This document shows, piece after piece, positions 16,190 through 25,732 of a stretch of DNA of 64,000 bases. The notes below the pieces were generated by a model, which was not told the DNA's origin, made no database searches, and was given only the letters and a program-made list of their open reading frames with translations. The DNA comes from an uncultured Alistipes sp. Lineage in GTDB: Bacteria > Bacteroidota > Bacteroidia > Bacteroidales > Rikenellaceae. Position numbers and translations under genes: made by a program. How positions within the stretch are numbered: the first letter of the stretch is position 1; every line of letters starts with the position of its first letter. The stretch is from contig CAJUAV010000002.1 in the NCBI GenBank assembly GCA_910584485.1, positions 186,001 to 250,000 on the forward strand. Direction: 5' to 3'.

Positions 16190-16386
16190 CCGATGGGCGG
16201 TTTCTCAATAAGAAAGTTACGCATAATTCTCCGATCGTGCATCATGCGAGGGGCAATTTGAACGATTTGACAACATTTTGAACGCCCGATGCCCATTTCG
16301 GCCGCACGAACAACAAATTTGAATCGGCGGCAAAGCAATTTCGAGAAAAACAGCCAAAATTTGTATACCTGAAAACTACGATCGAT
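16190..16386. promoter_or_regulatory. Divergent regulatory region between HTCS and the PUL operon
   Basis: This 197-bp AT-richer spacer holds three AATTTGAACG/ATTTGACAAC/ATTTTGAACG-like direct repeats at about 16254-16285, a candidate binding site. Towards the operon, TTTC (16339-16342), 21 bp and TATACCTG (16364-16371) form a weak promoter match 16 nt before the esterase ATG at 16387. HTCS-activated promoters often match the consensus poorly. The assignment is inferred. Confidence 0.45.
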
Positions 16387-18036
16387 ATGAAACCTTTCAT
16401 GCAATGCTTGTTCGTCGGGACCTCGCTGCTCCTTTCCGCATGCGGCGGAGCCTCCCCGAAGTGCGCCGGAGCGGAGGACTCCGGCCGAATCGTCGCCTCG
16501 TCCGAGACGGCCGTGACCCGCACCGAGGCGGGCGACGTGGCCGGATATGCCGGCGAGGGTCTCTATGTATTTAAAGGTATCCCCTACGCCCGCGCCGAGC
16601 GCTTCATGGCGCCGCAGGCACCCGAGAAATGGGAAGGTGTGCGCAGCTGCCGCGCCTTCGGTCCGACCTGCCCGCAGGCTGTGCGCGGAGGGTGGCAGAG
16701 CGACGAGCACGCCTTCGCCTTCGACTGGGACGACGGCCACGCGGGCGAAGACTGCCTGCGGGTCAACATCTGGACCCCCGGGCTGAACGACGGAGGACGC
16801 CGCCCCGTGATGGTCTGGCTGCACGGCGGCGGCTACGCCGCGGGCAGCGGGCAGGAGCTGCCCTCGTACGACGGCGCGAACCTGGCCCGCAAGGGCGATG
16901 CGGTGATCGTCACGCTCAACCACCGCCTCAACGTGCTGGGCTTTCTGGACCTCTCGGCCTTCGGCGAGGAGTATGCCGCCTCGGGCAACGCGGGTCTGCT
17001 CGACCTGGTCGCCGCGCTGCGCTGGGTGAACCGCAACATCGAAGCCTTCGGCGGCGATCCGGACAACGTGACGATCTTCGGCCAGTCGGGCGGCGGCGGC
17101 AAGGTCTCGACGCTGCTGGCGACCCCCGCGGCCGCAGGGCTCTTCCACAAGGCGATCGTGCAGAGCGGTTCGATGCTGCGGACGATGGAGCGGAGCTACT
17201 CGCAGCGCATCGGACGGGTGCTCCTCGAGGAGCTCGGGCTGCGCCCCGCCGAGGTCGGCAAACTGAAGACGATGCCCTACGAGCAGCTGCTCGCGGCGGG
17301 CGAGCAGGCCGTGGCCCGCGTGAAGGCCGAAGCGGAGCGGGAGGGCATTTCGACCTTCATCTTCGGCTGGGCCCCCACCGTCGACGGCGACGTGCTGCCG
17401 CGGCAGCCCTTCGAGCCGACGGCGCCCGAGCAGAGCCGCGACATTCCGCTGCTGGTCGGCACGACGCTGCACGAGTTCACGATGAGCACCTACGTCCCCT
17501 CTTTCCGCACGATCACCGAGGAGCAGGCCGAAGCGTTCCTGCGGCAGCGGTACGGCGACCGCACGGAGGAGTTCCTCGCGGCCTTCCGCAAGGCCTATCC
17601 CGCCTGCCGCCCCGTCGATCTGATCGACGTCGACTGCGTGTTCCGCCCGGGAGCCGTCGAGCAGGCGCGCCTGAAGGCGCAGCAGCAGGGCGCTCCCGTC
17701 TATATGTATCTGTTCGGCTGGGAGTCGCCCGTCATGGACGGCATGCTCCGCAGCACGCACTGCATGGAGATCCCCTTCGTCTTCGACAACACGGTGCGCC
17801 ACGCCTCGATGACGGGCGGCGGCCCCGAGGCGCGGGCGCTGGCCGACCGGATGAGCCGCGCATGGCTCAACTTCGCCCGCACGGGCAACCCCGAAGCGGA
17901 GGGACTGCCCGCCTGGGAGGCCTACACCCCCGAAAACGGCGCGACCATGTATTTCGACAACGACTGCCGCGTACTGCATCACCACGACCGCGAACTGCTC
18001 GACGTGGTGCGCTCGTTCCCGACGCGCGGCTTCTGA
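16387..18036 (+). CDS. Type-B carboxylesterase lipoprotein
   Basis: The 549-residue protein belongs to the carboxylesterase/para-nitrobenzyl esterase family of alpha/beta hydrolases. It has a lipobox (FVGTSLLLSAC, Cys19), the family motifs EDCLRVNIWTP and VMVWLHGGGYAAGS (oxyanion hole), the nucleophile Ser234 in IFGQSGGGG, a likely acid Glu363 and His458 in STHCMEIPF. It is the first gene of the PUL operon, 45 bp upstream of susC, and could remove ester decorations (acyl or aromatic) from the substrate. Carboxylesterases are an unusual first gene for a PUL. The substrate cannot be deduced from sequence. Confidence 0.92.
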   Translation: MKPFMQCLFVGTSLLLSACGGASPKCAGAEDSGRIVASSETAVTRTEAGDVAGYAGEGLYVFKGIPYARAERFMAPQAPEKWEGVRSCRAFGPTCPQAVRGGWQSDEHAFAFDWDDGHAGEDCLRVNIWTPGLNDGGRRPVMVWLHGGGYAAGSGQELPSYDGANLARKGDAVIVTLNHRLNVLGFLDLSAFGEEYAASGNAGLLDLVAALRWVNRNIEAFGGDPDNVTIFGQSGGGGKVSTLLATPAAAGLFHKAIVQSGSMLRTMERSYSQRIGRVLLEELGLRPAEVGKLKTMPYEQLLAAGEQAVARVKAEAEREGISTFIFGWAPTVDGDVLPRQPFEPTAPEQSRDIPLLVGTTLHEFTMSTYVPSFRTITEEQAEAFLRQRYGDRTEEFLAAFRKAYPACRPVDLIDVDCVFRPGAVEQARLKAQQQGAPVYMYLFGWESPVMDGMLRSTHCMEIPFVFDNTVRHASMTGGGPEARALADRMSRAWLNFARTGNPEAEGLPAWEAYTPENGATMYFDNDCRVLHHHDRELLDVVRSFPTRGF

Positions 18037-18081
18037 CAAAACGAACCAACCATTCATCAACCTAACCTAAATCAACCACAC

Positions 18082-21000
18082 ATGAAAAACGTATCTACCA
18101 GGAAATGGCTCCTTGCGATGCTTTTCCTCTTTGCGCCCGTATCGCTGTTGCTGGCGCAGACGAAGGTCAAGGTCCGGGGACAGGTGAGCGACGCCAACGG
18201 ACCGTTGGTCGGCGCCAGCGTGATCGAATTCGGCACGACCAACGGCGTGACCACCGACGTGGAAGGACGCTACACCCTCACGGTGCCCGAAGGGGCTACC
18301 CTGCTCTTCTCCTACATCGGCTACGTCAGCCAGGAGCTGACCGCGACCGAAGGGGTGCACGACATCACGCTCAAGGAGGAGAGCACCCGTCTGGACGACG
18401 TGGTCGTCGTCGGCTACGGCGTGCAGAAAAAGAGCTCCGTGACGGGCGCCATCTCGCAGGTGAAGCCCGAAGACCTGCAGAACCGCTCGATCACCAACGC
18501 GCAGTCGGCCCTGCAGGGCAAGACGGCCGGCGTGCAGATCATCCAGACCTCGTCGGCCCCGGGCGCATCGCCCACCGTGCGCGTGCGCGGTTTCTCGTCG
18601 AACACCTCGTCCAACCCGCTCTACGTGGTGGACGGCATCCGTCTGACGAGCATCAGCGGCATCGACCCCAACGACATCGCCTCGATGGAGGTGCTCAAGG
18701 ATGCCGCCTCGGCGGCCATCTACGGCGCCGAAGCGGGTAACGGCGTCGTGCTCATCACCACCAAGAAGGGGTCGCGGGGCAAAGGCAAGCTGACCTACGA
18801 TTTCCAGTACTCGCTGCAGTCGCTGGCCCGCATCCCGAAGATGCTCAACTCGGAGCAGTACATCGAGTACATGACCGAAGGCAGCATCCTCTCGCGCGAT
18901 TTCATGTTGAGCAACTGGGACGGCCGCACGAACACCTCGTGGACCGACGTCGCGTTCGAGACGAGCACGATGCAGAAGCACAACATCGCCTTCACGAACG
19001 GCAACGAGCGCGGCAGCTACTACCTCTCGCTCTCGTACCTCGACAACGACGGTATCGTCAAGGGCAACGCCGACACCTACGAGCGTCTGACGGCCACCAT
19101 CAACGGCGAGTACGAAATCAAGCCGTGGCTGAAGGTGGGCTCGACCAACCAGATCGAGAAATACGACGTCCGCTCGGTGGCCGAGGGCAACGAATACGGC
19201 AGCCTGCTGGCTTCGGTGCTCCTGATGGATCCGCTCACCCCCTCCGTCTACGCACCCGACCGTCTGCCGGCCCACATGCAGGCGGCCCTGAACAACAACC
19301 AGCCGCTGCTCAAGGATGCCGACGGCAACTACTACTCCGTCTCCCCCTTCTTCGTGGGCGAGTTCGGCCAGCCGCTCATCATGCGCGACAACAACGTAGG
19401 CAAGAACGGCGGCTTCAACGTCACGGGATCGATCTACGGCGATTTCAAGCCGCTCAAGGGGCTGGTCATCACCTCGCGTCTAGGATACCGTCTTTCGGGC
19501 ACGCACTCCTCGACCGTCTCGCTGCCGAGCTACAACAACTCCGAGCGCATCAACCCCTACCTGGGCTATTCGGCCGGCTCGTCGACCTCGATCTACTACC
19601 AGTGGGAGAATTTCGCCAACTACGCCCGCACCTTCGGCCGCCACAGCATCAACGCCATGGTCGGTATGTCGTTCCAGAAGACCACGTCGAACAATGTCTA
19701 CGGCCAGCTCACGGGGAACGGCGAAGATGCCCTGAAGAAGAACGACCCCGTCTTCTGGTACCTGAACTACGCCAACGCATCGGCCACCAAGAACGTGAGC
19801 GGCGAAGAGCTCGAATCGGCCAAGCTCTCCTATTTCGGCCGCGTGGGCTACGAATTCGCAGGCCGCTACATGATCCAGGCCTCGCTGCGCGCCGACGCCG
19901 CCGACCTCGCCCAGCTGCCCGCCTCGAACCGCTGGGGCTATTTCCCCGCCGTATCGGCCGGCTGGGCTATTTCGGAGGAGCCCTTCTTCGAATCCGCCCG
20001 CAAGTACGTGTCGAGCCTCAAGCTGCGCGCCAGCTGGGGACAGAACGGCAGCCTCGCCGCCTTGAGCAACTACCTCTACAGCACCGATATGGCTCTGGGC
20101 CGTCTCTATCCTTTCCTGCCGGGCAACAACTACGTCCAGGGTTCGGCCCCCAGCTCGATGGGTAACGACGAGCTCCGCTGGGAGACCTCCGAGCAGTTCG
20201 ACATCGGTCTGGATGCGCGGCTGTTCAACGACCGCCTGACCTTCAGCATCGACTGGTACGACAAGAAGACCAAGGACCTGCTCGTCAGCGGCACCACCCC
20301 TTCGCTGATCGTCGGCGGCACCGTGTCGCCCATCAACGCCGGTAACGTCAGCAACCGCGGCTGGGAAATCGAGCTGGGCTGGCGAGACCGCATCGGCGAC
20401 TTCTCCTACTCGGTACGCGGCAACATCGCCACGCTGAAGAACAAGGTGACCTACCTCGATCCGTCGCTCGTGCGTCTGCCGGGCGAGACGTTCCACAACA
20501 CGCCGATCACCTATTTCGAAAAGGGTTATCCGATCTACTATTTCCGCGGTTACCGCTTCGCGGGCGTCGATCCCGCCACGGGCGATCCCACGTTCGAAGA
20601 CCTCGACGGTTCGGGCGACGTCAGCGACGGCGACCTGACCGAAATCGGCAGCGCCATCCCCGACTTCACCTACGGCATCACCCTCGCCGCCTCGTGGAAG
20701 GGCCTCGACCTGACCGTCTTCGGCACGGGCGCGCACGGCAACGACATCTTCAACTGCATCAACAAGTTCGACCGTCAGGCCTCCAACAAGCTCAAGGAGG
20801 TCTTCTACGACAACCGCTGGACGCCCCGGAACACCTCGGGCACGGTACCCCGCGCCGGCGCCCAGAACATGGACAAATACCAGTTCTCCGATGCCATGGT
20901 CTACGACGGCTCGTTCTTCAAGATCAAGCAGATCCAGCTGGGTTACTCCTTCCCGAAGAAGTGGCTGCGCAAGGCCTTCATCCAGAACCTGCGCCTCTAC

Positions 21001-21147
21001 GTTTCGCTCGACGATTTCGTGACCTTCACCAAGTACCCGGGCTTCGATCCCGAAGCCGCCACGAACGACACGAGAGGCATGGGCATCGACAAAGGCTCCT
21101 ACCCGGGTTCGAAGAAGGTCGTATTCGGTCTCAACCTCGAATTTTAA
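18082..21147 (+). CDS. SusC/RagA-type TonB-dependent outer-membrane transporter
   Basis: The 1021-residue protein imports glycan fragments together with its SusD partner. A signal peptide (about 1-25, LLLAQ end) is followed by a carboxypeptidase-regulatory-like beta-sandwich (about 30-105; RGQVSDANGPLVGASV) and the conserved DDVVVVGYGVQKKSSVTGA segment. The plug follows (about 115-225; SALQGKTAGVQI, NPLYVVDGIRL, SMEVLKDAASAAIYG), then a beta-barrel ending in Phe (KVVFGLNLEF). No N-terminal STN domain is present, so it is not an obvious anti-sigma-signalling receptor, in line with HTCS control. It lies in the PUL operon, 22 bp before susD. Confidence 0.96.
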   Translation: MKNVSTRKWLLAMLFLFAPVSLLLAQTKVKVRGQVSDANGPLVGASVIEFGTTNGVTTDVEGRYTLTVPEGATLLFSYIGYVSQELTATEGVHDITLKEESTRLDDVVVVGYGVQKKSSVTGAISQVKPEDLQNRSITNAQSALQGKTAGVQIIQTSSAPGASPTVRVRGFSSNTSSNPLYVVDGIRLTSISGIDPNDIASMEVLKDAASAAIYGAEAGNGVVLITTKKGSRGKGKLTYDFQYSLQSLARIPKMLNSEQYIEYMTEGSILSRDFMLSNWDGRTNTSWTDVAFETSTMQKHNIAFTNGNERGSYYLSLSYLDNDGIVKGNADTYERLTATINGEYEIKPWLKVGSTNQIEKYDVRSVAEGNEYGSLLASVLLMDPLTPSVYAPDRLPAHMQAALNNNQPLLKDADGNYYSVSPFFVGEFGQPLIMRDNNVGKNGGFNVTGSIYGDFKPLKGLVITSRLGYRLSGTHSSTVSLPSYNNSERINPYLGYSAGSSTSIYYQWENFANYARTFGRHSINAMVGMSFQKTTSNNVYGQLTGNGEDALKKNDPVFWYLNYANASATKNVSGEELESAKLSYFGRVGYEFAGRYMIQASLRADAADLAQLPASNRWGYFPAVSAGWAISEEPFFESARKYVSSLKLRASWGQNGSLAALSNYLYSTDMALGRLYPFLPGNNYVQGSAPSSMGNDELRWETSEQFDIGLDARLFNDRLTFSIDWYDKKTKDLLVSGTTPSLIVGGTVSPINAGNVSNRGWEIELGWRDRIGDFSYSVRGNIATLKNKVTYLDPSLVRLPGETFHNTPITYFEKGYPIYYFRGYRFAGVDPATGDPTFEDLDGSGDVSDGDLTEIGSAIPDFTYGITLAASWKGLDLTVFGTGAHGNDIFNCINKFDRQASNKLKEVFYDNRWTPRNTSGTVPRAGAQNMDKYQFSDAMVYDGSFFKIKQIQLGYSFPKKWLRKAFIQNLRLYVSLDDFVTFTKYPGFDPEAATNDTRGMGIDKGSYPGSKKVVFGLNLEF

Positions 21148-21169
21148 CAACACTTAACCACGGAAAACG

Positions 21170-22738
21170 ATGAAAATGAAACATATTCTGTTATCGGCGT
21201 TGCTGTTGGTTTTCGCTGCCGGCTGCGAAAAGTACCTCGACATCCCGAAACACGGCAACATGGGAGGTCAGGACGACTTCTATCAAACCGACGAACAAGC
21301 CTTGGAGGCGCTCGCCTCCCTCTACACCACGTGGGACGGCATCTATGCCAACTGGTTCTATGTCAAGAACCTGCTTGCCGACGACGCCTACACGGGAGGA
21401 GGCAACCGCGGCGACAACACCGACATGGAGCGTCTGAACGAGTACACGTTCGGCACCGAAAACACGTTCGTCAAGGATCTCTATCAGGGCATGTACGCCC
21501 TCATCTATCAGGCGAACCTGATTATCGGGAAAGTCGCTCCCGACAGCCCCGCCAAGGCGCGCACCGTCGCCGAGGCCAAGTTCTTCCGCGCCTGGGCCAA
21601 TTTCGACCTGGTGACCCTCTACGGCCCCGTGCCCAAGGTCGACCGGCTGCTCGCCCCGGGCGAATACCGCATGGGCAACAGCACGACGGAGGAGCTGTGG
21701 GCGTTCATCGAGCAGGACCTCACCGAGGCCGTCGACTCGAAGCAGCTGCCGTCGAAAAGCGACGCCTACGACGCCACGACGGGCATGCGCGTGACCAAGG
21801 AGGTCGCACAGGCCATGCTGGGCAAGACCTACCTCTTCCAGAAGAAGTACGGCGAAGCGGCAGCCATGCTCGACCAGGTGATCGAATCGAAGAAATACGA
21901 GCTCTTCAAGGGCGAATACGACATGCTGCTCCACGCCGCCAACAACAACAGCTGCGAGGCGATGCTCGAGATCCAGAAGCGCAAGGACCCCGAGCAGATG
22001 GGCTGGTCGCACTTTGAAAACAACACGATGTTCTATCTGATGTACGGCTGGCGTTCGGACTGCATCGATATGGGCCCGCTGGCCGAAGTCATCGAAAACG
22101 GCACGTGGGGATTCTTCAATCCGCGCAAGTCGCTCTACGACGCTTTCGTGGCGATGGAGGGCGAGAACGGCTACCGCCTCAAGAGCTCGGTACGCTCCGC
22201 CGCGCAGATGGAGGCACAAGGCCTGAAGGTGCTGCCCGGTTCGAGCCTGACGGGGCACGAGGGCTATTTCGTCTGGAAAACCCGTCTGCTGAAGGAGGAC
22301 AACGTCTCGCCCGGCACGCAGCCGTGGTTCGTATGGACCAACTACCGCGTCATGCGCTACGCCGAGGTGCTGCTGCTGGCCGCCGAGGCCCATGTGCTGG
22401 GCGGCGACAAGGGCAAGGCGCTGGACTACATCAACCGGATCCGCGAACGCGCACGCCTGACTCCGCTGCCGTCGGTGACGCTCGACGACGTGAAGAAGGA
22501 GAAGCGTCTGGAGCTCTGCCTGGAGAGCGTCCGCTTCCAGGACCTCGTCCGCTGGGGCGATGCCGAGAGCGCGCTGGCCGAACAGGGCAAGCAGATTCCC
22601 GCATTCACGGGCTCCAAGGTCGAGTTCCGCTGGTCCAACCCGACCTACGGATTCAAGGCCAAGCATCACCTGCTGCCGATTCCGCGCAAGGAGATGGAGC
22701 TCAATCCCAACATGAAGCAAAACGACGGCTGGCAGTAA
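21170..22738 (+). CDS. SusD/RagB-type surface glycan-binding lipoprotein
   Basis: The 522-residue lipoprotein (signal ending LVFAAGC, Cys19; mature start EKYLDIPKHG) caps the SusC barrel at the cell surface. The TPR-like helical SusD fold is indicated by KFFRAWANFDLVTLYGPVP (about 140-160) and the C-terminal RVMRYAEVLLLAAEAHVLGG and YINRIRERARL segments. LESVRFQDLVRWG and HHLLPIPRKEMELNPN complete the family signature. It immediately follows susC and is co-transcribed. Confidence 0.95.
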   Translation: MKMKHILLSALLLVFAAGCEKYLDIPKHGNMGGQDDFYQTDEQALEALASLYTTWDGIYANWFYVKNLLADDAYTGGGNRGDNTDMERLNEYTFGTENTFVKDLYQGMYALIYQANLIIGKVAPDSPAKARTVAEAKFFRAWANFDLVTLYGPVPKVDRLLAPGEYRMGNSTTEELWAFIEQDLTEAVDSKQLPSKSDAYDATTGMRVTKEVAQAMLGKTYLFQKKYGEAAAMLDQVIESKKYELFKGEYDMLLHAANNNSCEAMLEIQKRKDPEQMGWSHFENNTMFYLMYGWRSDCIDMGPLAEVIENGTWGFFNPRKSLYDAFVAMEGENGYRLKSSVRSAAQMEAQGLKVLPGSSLTGHEGYFVWKTRLLKEDNVSPGTQPWFVWTNYRVMRYAEVLLLAAEAHVLGGDKGKALDYINRIRERARLTPLPSVTLDDVKKEKRLELCLESVRFQDLVRWGDAESALAEQGKQIPAFTGSKVEFRWSNPTYGFKAKHHLLPIPRKEMELNPNMKQNDGWQ

Positions 22739-22771
22739 ATCTGCGGTTCGAACACAAAAACAGAAATGACC

Positions 22772-24430
22772 ATGAAAAACATACGTTTTATTTTGACGGC
22801 GCTGCTGGCGTCCCTCTTCGCGGTGGCCTGCGAAGAGCAGCCGATCGATGATCTGCGGGGCGTCTTCGACGACATCGAGCGCTACGATTTCACCGCGGTC
22901 GAGCAGCTGCCGACCGAGAAGGTGGGCAAGGGCATCAAGGCGCTCATCATCCATTTCAAGGATGCCGAAGGCAATACGATGAAGATGCGCATCGGCAGCG
23001 CGGAGTGGACCCTGAAGGCCGGCACCTATGCGGCCGTCGGGAGCGTGACCGCCGACAAGACCTTCGCGGCCGAGCTCGGCGACGCCCGCAAGATCGCCTC
23101 GGGCAACCTGAACATCAACTTCATGAACGACATCTACCTCTTCTCGGGGCTGCTCAAGACGGAGGACGGCACGGAGATCCAGTGCAACTACCGCGGCGCG
23201 CTGACCTTCGAAGTCGGGGTCGACGATCCCGAAGCGAGCGGCTACACGGCCATCTTGTCCGTTTCGCCGGTGTACATCACCGATCAGAGCGGCAATGTGA
23301 CGGGCATCGCCCCGGGCGTATCGAAGTATGCCTTCTCGATCTCCGATCCGAACGGTGCGAACATCGCCCTCTTCGAGACGATCAACGCCGAGAACCTCGA
23401 TGCTGCGGCTCTTGCCGGCGAATATACCGTCAAGGACAATGCGCTGGAGGCTTGGTCGATGGCCTCCGGCCTGCAGATGCCTCAAGAGTGGGGCGGCTGG
23501 AGCTGGGGAAGCTACATCGTCAACGCAGAAGGAGGCAAGGAGTTCCTTTCGGCCGGCAGCAAGATCACCGTTTCGGCCGTCGACGGCATCGAGGGCAACA
23601 AGCTCTACTCCTTCACGGGCAGCGGTCTGTCGACCTCACTGACCATGAACGCCGACGGCTCCATCACCCCCGGAACGCTCAAGGAGATCGGCATCAAGTT
23701 CGTCACGCTGCTGCAAAGCACGGGCATCGAGCTGCGCGACCAGCAGCTGACGAGCACCGTCCTGGGCAAGGAGACGCGCTATTCGGTCTATCTGCCCAAA
23801 GGCTATTTCGAAGGCACGAAAACCTACCCCGTGCTCTACCTGCTCAACGGCGCCGACGGCAACCACAACGACTGGCTGCAGCAGGGCATGGTCAACCCCT
23901 ACGCAAGCACCCTTGCGGCCGAGGGAGGAGCGGAGATGATCGTCGTCTGCCCCAACGGCTGCCCCGACGGCCAAAACGTCTTCTACTGCGACAATTTCCA
24001 GGGCAACGGCGTGAACTACATGACCTACTTTTTCGACGAGTTCATCCCCTTCATCGAAAGCACCTATCGGGTGAAGGCGGATCGCGCGTCGCGCGCCGTC
24101 GCGGGTCTGTCGATGGGCGGATACGGAGCGCTCTACTACGGCTTCCTGCACCAGGAGATGTTCTGCTGCGTCTACGCATGCAGCCCCGCGACCTACGTCG
24201 AGGGGGCGCCCAACCTCTACACGATGCAGCCGACGGCCGACCTGCCGGAGCTGACCCTCGAAATCGGACGACAGGATTTCCTCTACCAGTCGGCCAAGGC
24301 CTATCACGACGGCATGACCTCGGCGGGCATCGCGCATGCGTGGATCGAGCGCGACGGCACGCACGACTGGGCCTTCTGGACCGCCTGCACCCCGAAGATC
24401 CTCCGCAAGGCATCCGAATCCTTCCGATAG
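22772..24430 (+). CDS. PUL surface lipoprotein fused to a CE1-like esterase domain
   Basis: The protein occupies the place of SusE/SusF after susD. From MKNIRFILTALLASLFAVAC (Cys20) it is lipid-anchored; an ATG two codons earlier (22766) is also possible. The N-terminal part (about 25-305) is beta-rich and unrecognised, with aromatic residues (EWGGWSWGSYIV) that could bind ligand. The C-terminal part (about 315-552) is an esterase-D/feruloyl-esterase-like alpha/beta hydrolase: YSVYLPKGYFEG, VLYLLNGADGNHNDWL, nucleophile Ser447 in AGLSMGGYGA, Asp502 in IGRQDFLYQ and His531 in DGTHDWAFW. It probably tethers ester-cleaving activity at the surface. Confidence 0.85.
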   Translation: MKNIRFILTALLASLFAVACEEQPIDDLRGVFDDIERYDFTAVEQLPTEKVGKGIKALIIHFKDAEGNTMKMRIGSAEWTLKAGTYAAVGSVTADKTFAAELGDARKIASGNLNINFMNDIYLFSGLLKTEDGTEIQCNYRGALTFEVGVDDPEASGYTAILSVSPVYITDQSGNVTGIAPGVSKYAFSISDPNGANIALFETINAENLDAAALAGEYTVKDNALEAWSMASGLQMPQEWGGWSWGSYIVNAEGGKEFLSAGSKITVSAVDGIEGNKLYSFTGSGLSTSLTMNADGSITPGTLKEIGIKFVTLLQSTGIELRDQQLTSTVLGKETRYSVYLPKGYFEGTKTYPVLYLLNGADGNHNDWLQQGMVNPYASTLAAEGGAEMIVVCPNGCPDGQNVFYCDNFQGNGVNYMTYFFDEFIPFIESTYRVKADRASRAVAGLSMGGYGALYYGFLHQEMFCCVYACSPATYVEGAPNLYTMQPTADLPELTLEIGRQDFLYQSAKAYHDGMTSAGIAHAWIERDGTHDWAFWTACTPKILRKASESFR

Positions 24431-24456
24431 CGACCGCATCGGACGACGCACCGAAC

Positions 24457-24489
24457 AGGTTCCGTGCAACGGCACATTGCACGGGACCT
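24457..24489 (+). other. Intercistronic stem-loop within the PUL operon
   Basis: A 13-bp stem (AGGTTCCGTGCAA with a one-wobble complement) closes a 7-nt loop between the two esterase genes. No U-tract follows. It may stabilise the upstream message or reduce read-through. Confidence 0.55.
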
Positions 24490-24526
24490 TCTTCGGAAAA
24501 CCGACAACCCTAAACCTATCAACGTC

Positions 24527-25717
24527 ATGAAAAAAATCATTCTTTCGGCAGCCCTGCTGCTGATCGGCTCCCTGGCCTGCGCACAGCAGGCCCTCTGGGG
24601 CGCAGCCCCCGTCGTATCGCCCGAAATCGGCAGCGACAACACCGTCACCTTCCGCCTCAAGGCGCCCAACGCCGCGAAGGTCCAGGTAACGGGCGATTTC
24701 CTCCCCACGCAGAAATACAAGACCCCGTTCGGCGAGTTCGACGGTCCGGGCTTCGCCGACATGGTGCAGCGCGACGGCGTCTGGGAGTTCACCACCCCCG
24801 AGCCGCTCGCGCCCGAGCTCTACAGCTACACGTTCGTGGTCGACGGCCTGAAGATCAACGACCCGAGCAACGTCTACACGATCCGCGACGTGGCGAGCGT
24901 GACCAACGTCTTCCTGATCGGCGGCGAGCGCGCCGACCTCTACAAAATCAACGACGTGCCCCACGGTACGGTCTCGAAGGTGTGGTATAGCAGCCCCAAG
25001 CTGGGTCTCGACCGCCGTCTGACGGTCTACACCCCCGCGGGCTATGAAAAGAGCAGCAAGCGCTACCCCGTCTTCTACCTGCTGCACGGCATGGGCGGCG
25101 ACGAGAACGCCTGGAGCGAACTGGGCCGCGCGGCGCAGATCCTCGACAACCTCATCGCACAGGGCAAGGCCGAGCCGATGATCGTCGTGATGACCAACGG
25201 CAATGCCGCCCTGCAGGCCGCCCCGGGCGAATCGTCGCTCGGCTACGCCGCCCCCACGCTGCAGCTGCCCAAGACGATGGAGGGTTCGTTCGAAGCGGCC
25301 TTCCCCGACGTGGTGGAGTTCGTGGACGCGACCTACCGCACGCAGCGCAACAAGCACGCGCGCGCCATCGCGGGTCTGTCGATGGGCGGATACCACTCGA
25401 TGCACATCTCGAAGCAGTATCCCGACCTGTTCGACTACGTGGGCCTCTTCTCGGCCGCCATCATGCCCGACAAGAAGGTGCAGTCGCCCATCTACGACAA
25501 CCTCGAAGAGAAGCTCGCCGTACAGTTCGCCAAAAAGCCCGCCCTGTACTGGATCGCCATCGGCGACAAGGATTTCCTCTACCAGGCCAACAGCGAGTTC
25601 CGCAAGCTGCTCGACGAGAAGGGCTACCCCTACACCTATTATGAGACGGGCGAGGGCCACATCTGGAAGAACTGGCGCATCTACCTGACCGAGTTCGTCC
25701 CCATGCTGTTCAAATAA
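24527..25717 (+). CDS. CE1-like esterase with N-terminal E-set domain
   Basis: The 396-residue protein begins MKKIILSAALLLIGSLACAQ, read here as a type-I signal cleaved after CAQ (a lipobox at Cys18 is an alternative). Residues about 30-125 form an E-set/CBM48-like domain (FRLKAPNAAKVQVTGDF). The esterase-D domain has VFYLLHGMGGDENAW, Ser285 in AGLSMGGYHS, Asp349 in IGDKDFLYQ and His378 in GEGHIWKNW. This architecture is known in feruloyl and acetyl esterases of Bacteroidota xylan loci. It likely acts on the same ester linkages as the fused lipoprotein upstream, but in the periplasm. The GH3 gene begins 15 bp later. Confidence 0.9.
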   Translation: MKKIILSAALLLIGSLACAQQALWGAAPVVSPEIGSDNTVTFRLKAPNAAKVQVTGDFLPTQKYKTPFGEFDGPGFADMVQRDGVWEFTTPEPLAPELYSYTFVVDGLKINDPSNVYTIRDVASVTNVFLIGGERADLYKINDVPHGTVSKVWYSSPKLGLDRRLTVYTPAGYEKSSKRYPVFYLLHGMGGDENAWSELGRAAQILDNLIAQGKAEPMIVVMTNGNAALQAAPGESSLGYAAPTLQLPKTMEGSFEAAFPDVVEFVDATYRTQRNKHARAIAGLSMGGYHSMHISKQYPDLFDYVGLFSAAIMPDKKVQSPIYDNLEEKLAVQFAKKPALYWIAIGDKDFLYQANSEFRKLLDEKGYPYTYYETGEGHIWKNWRIYLTEFVPMLFK

Positions 25718-25732
25718 CCACTCCGAACCGAA

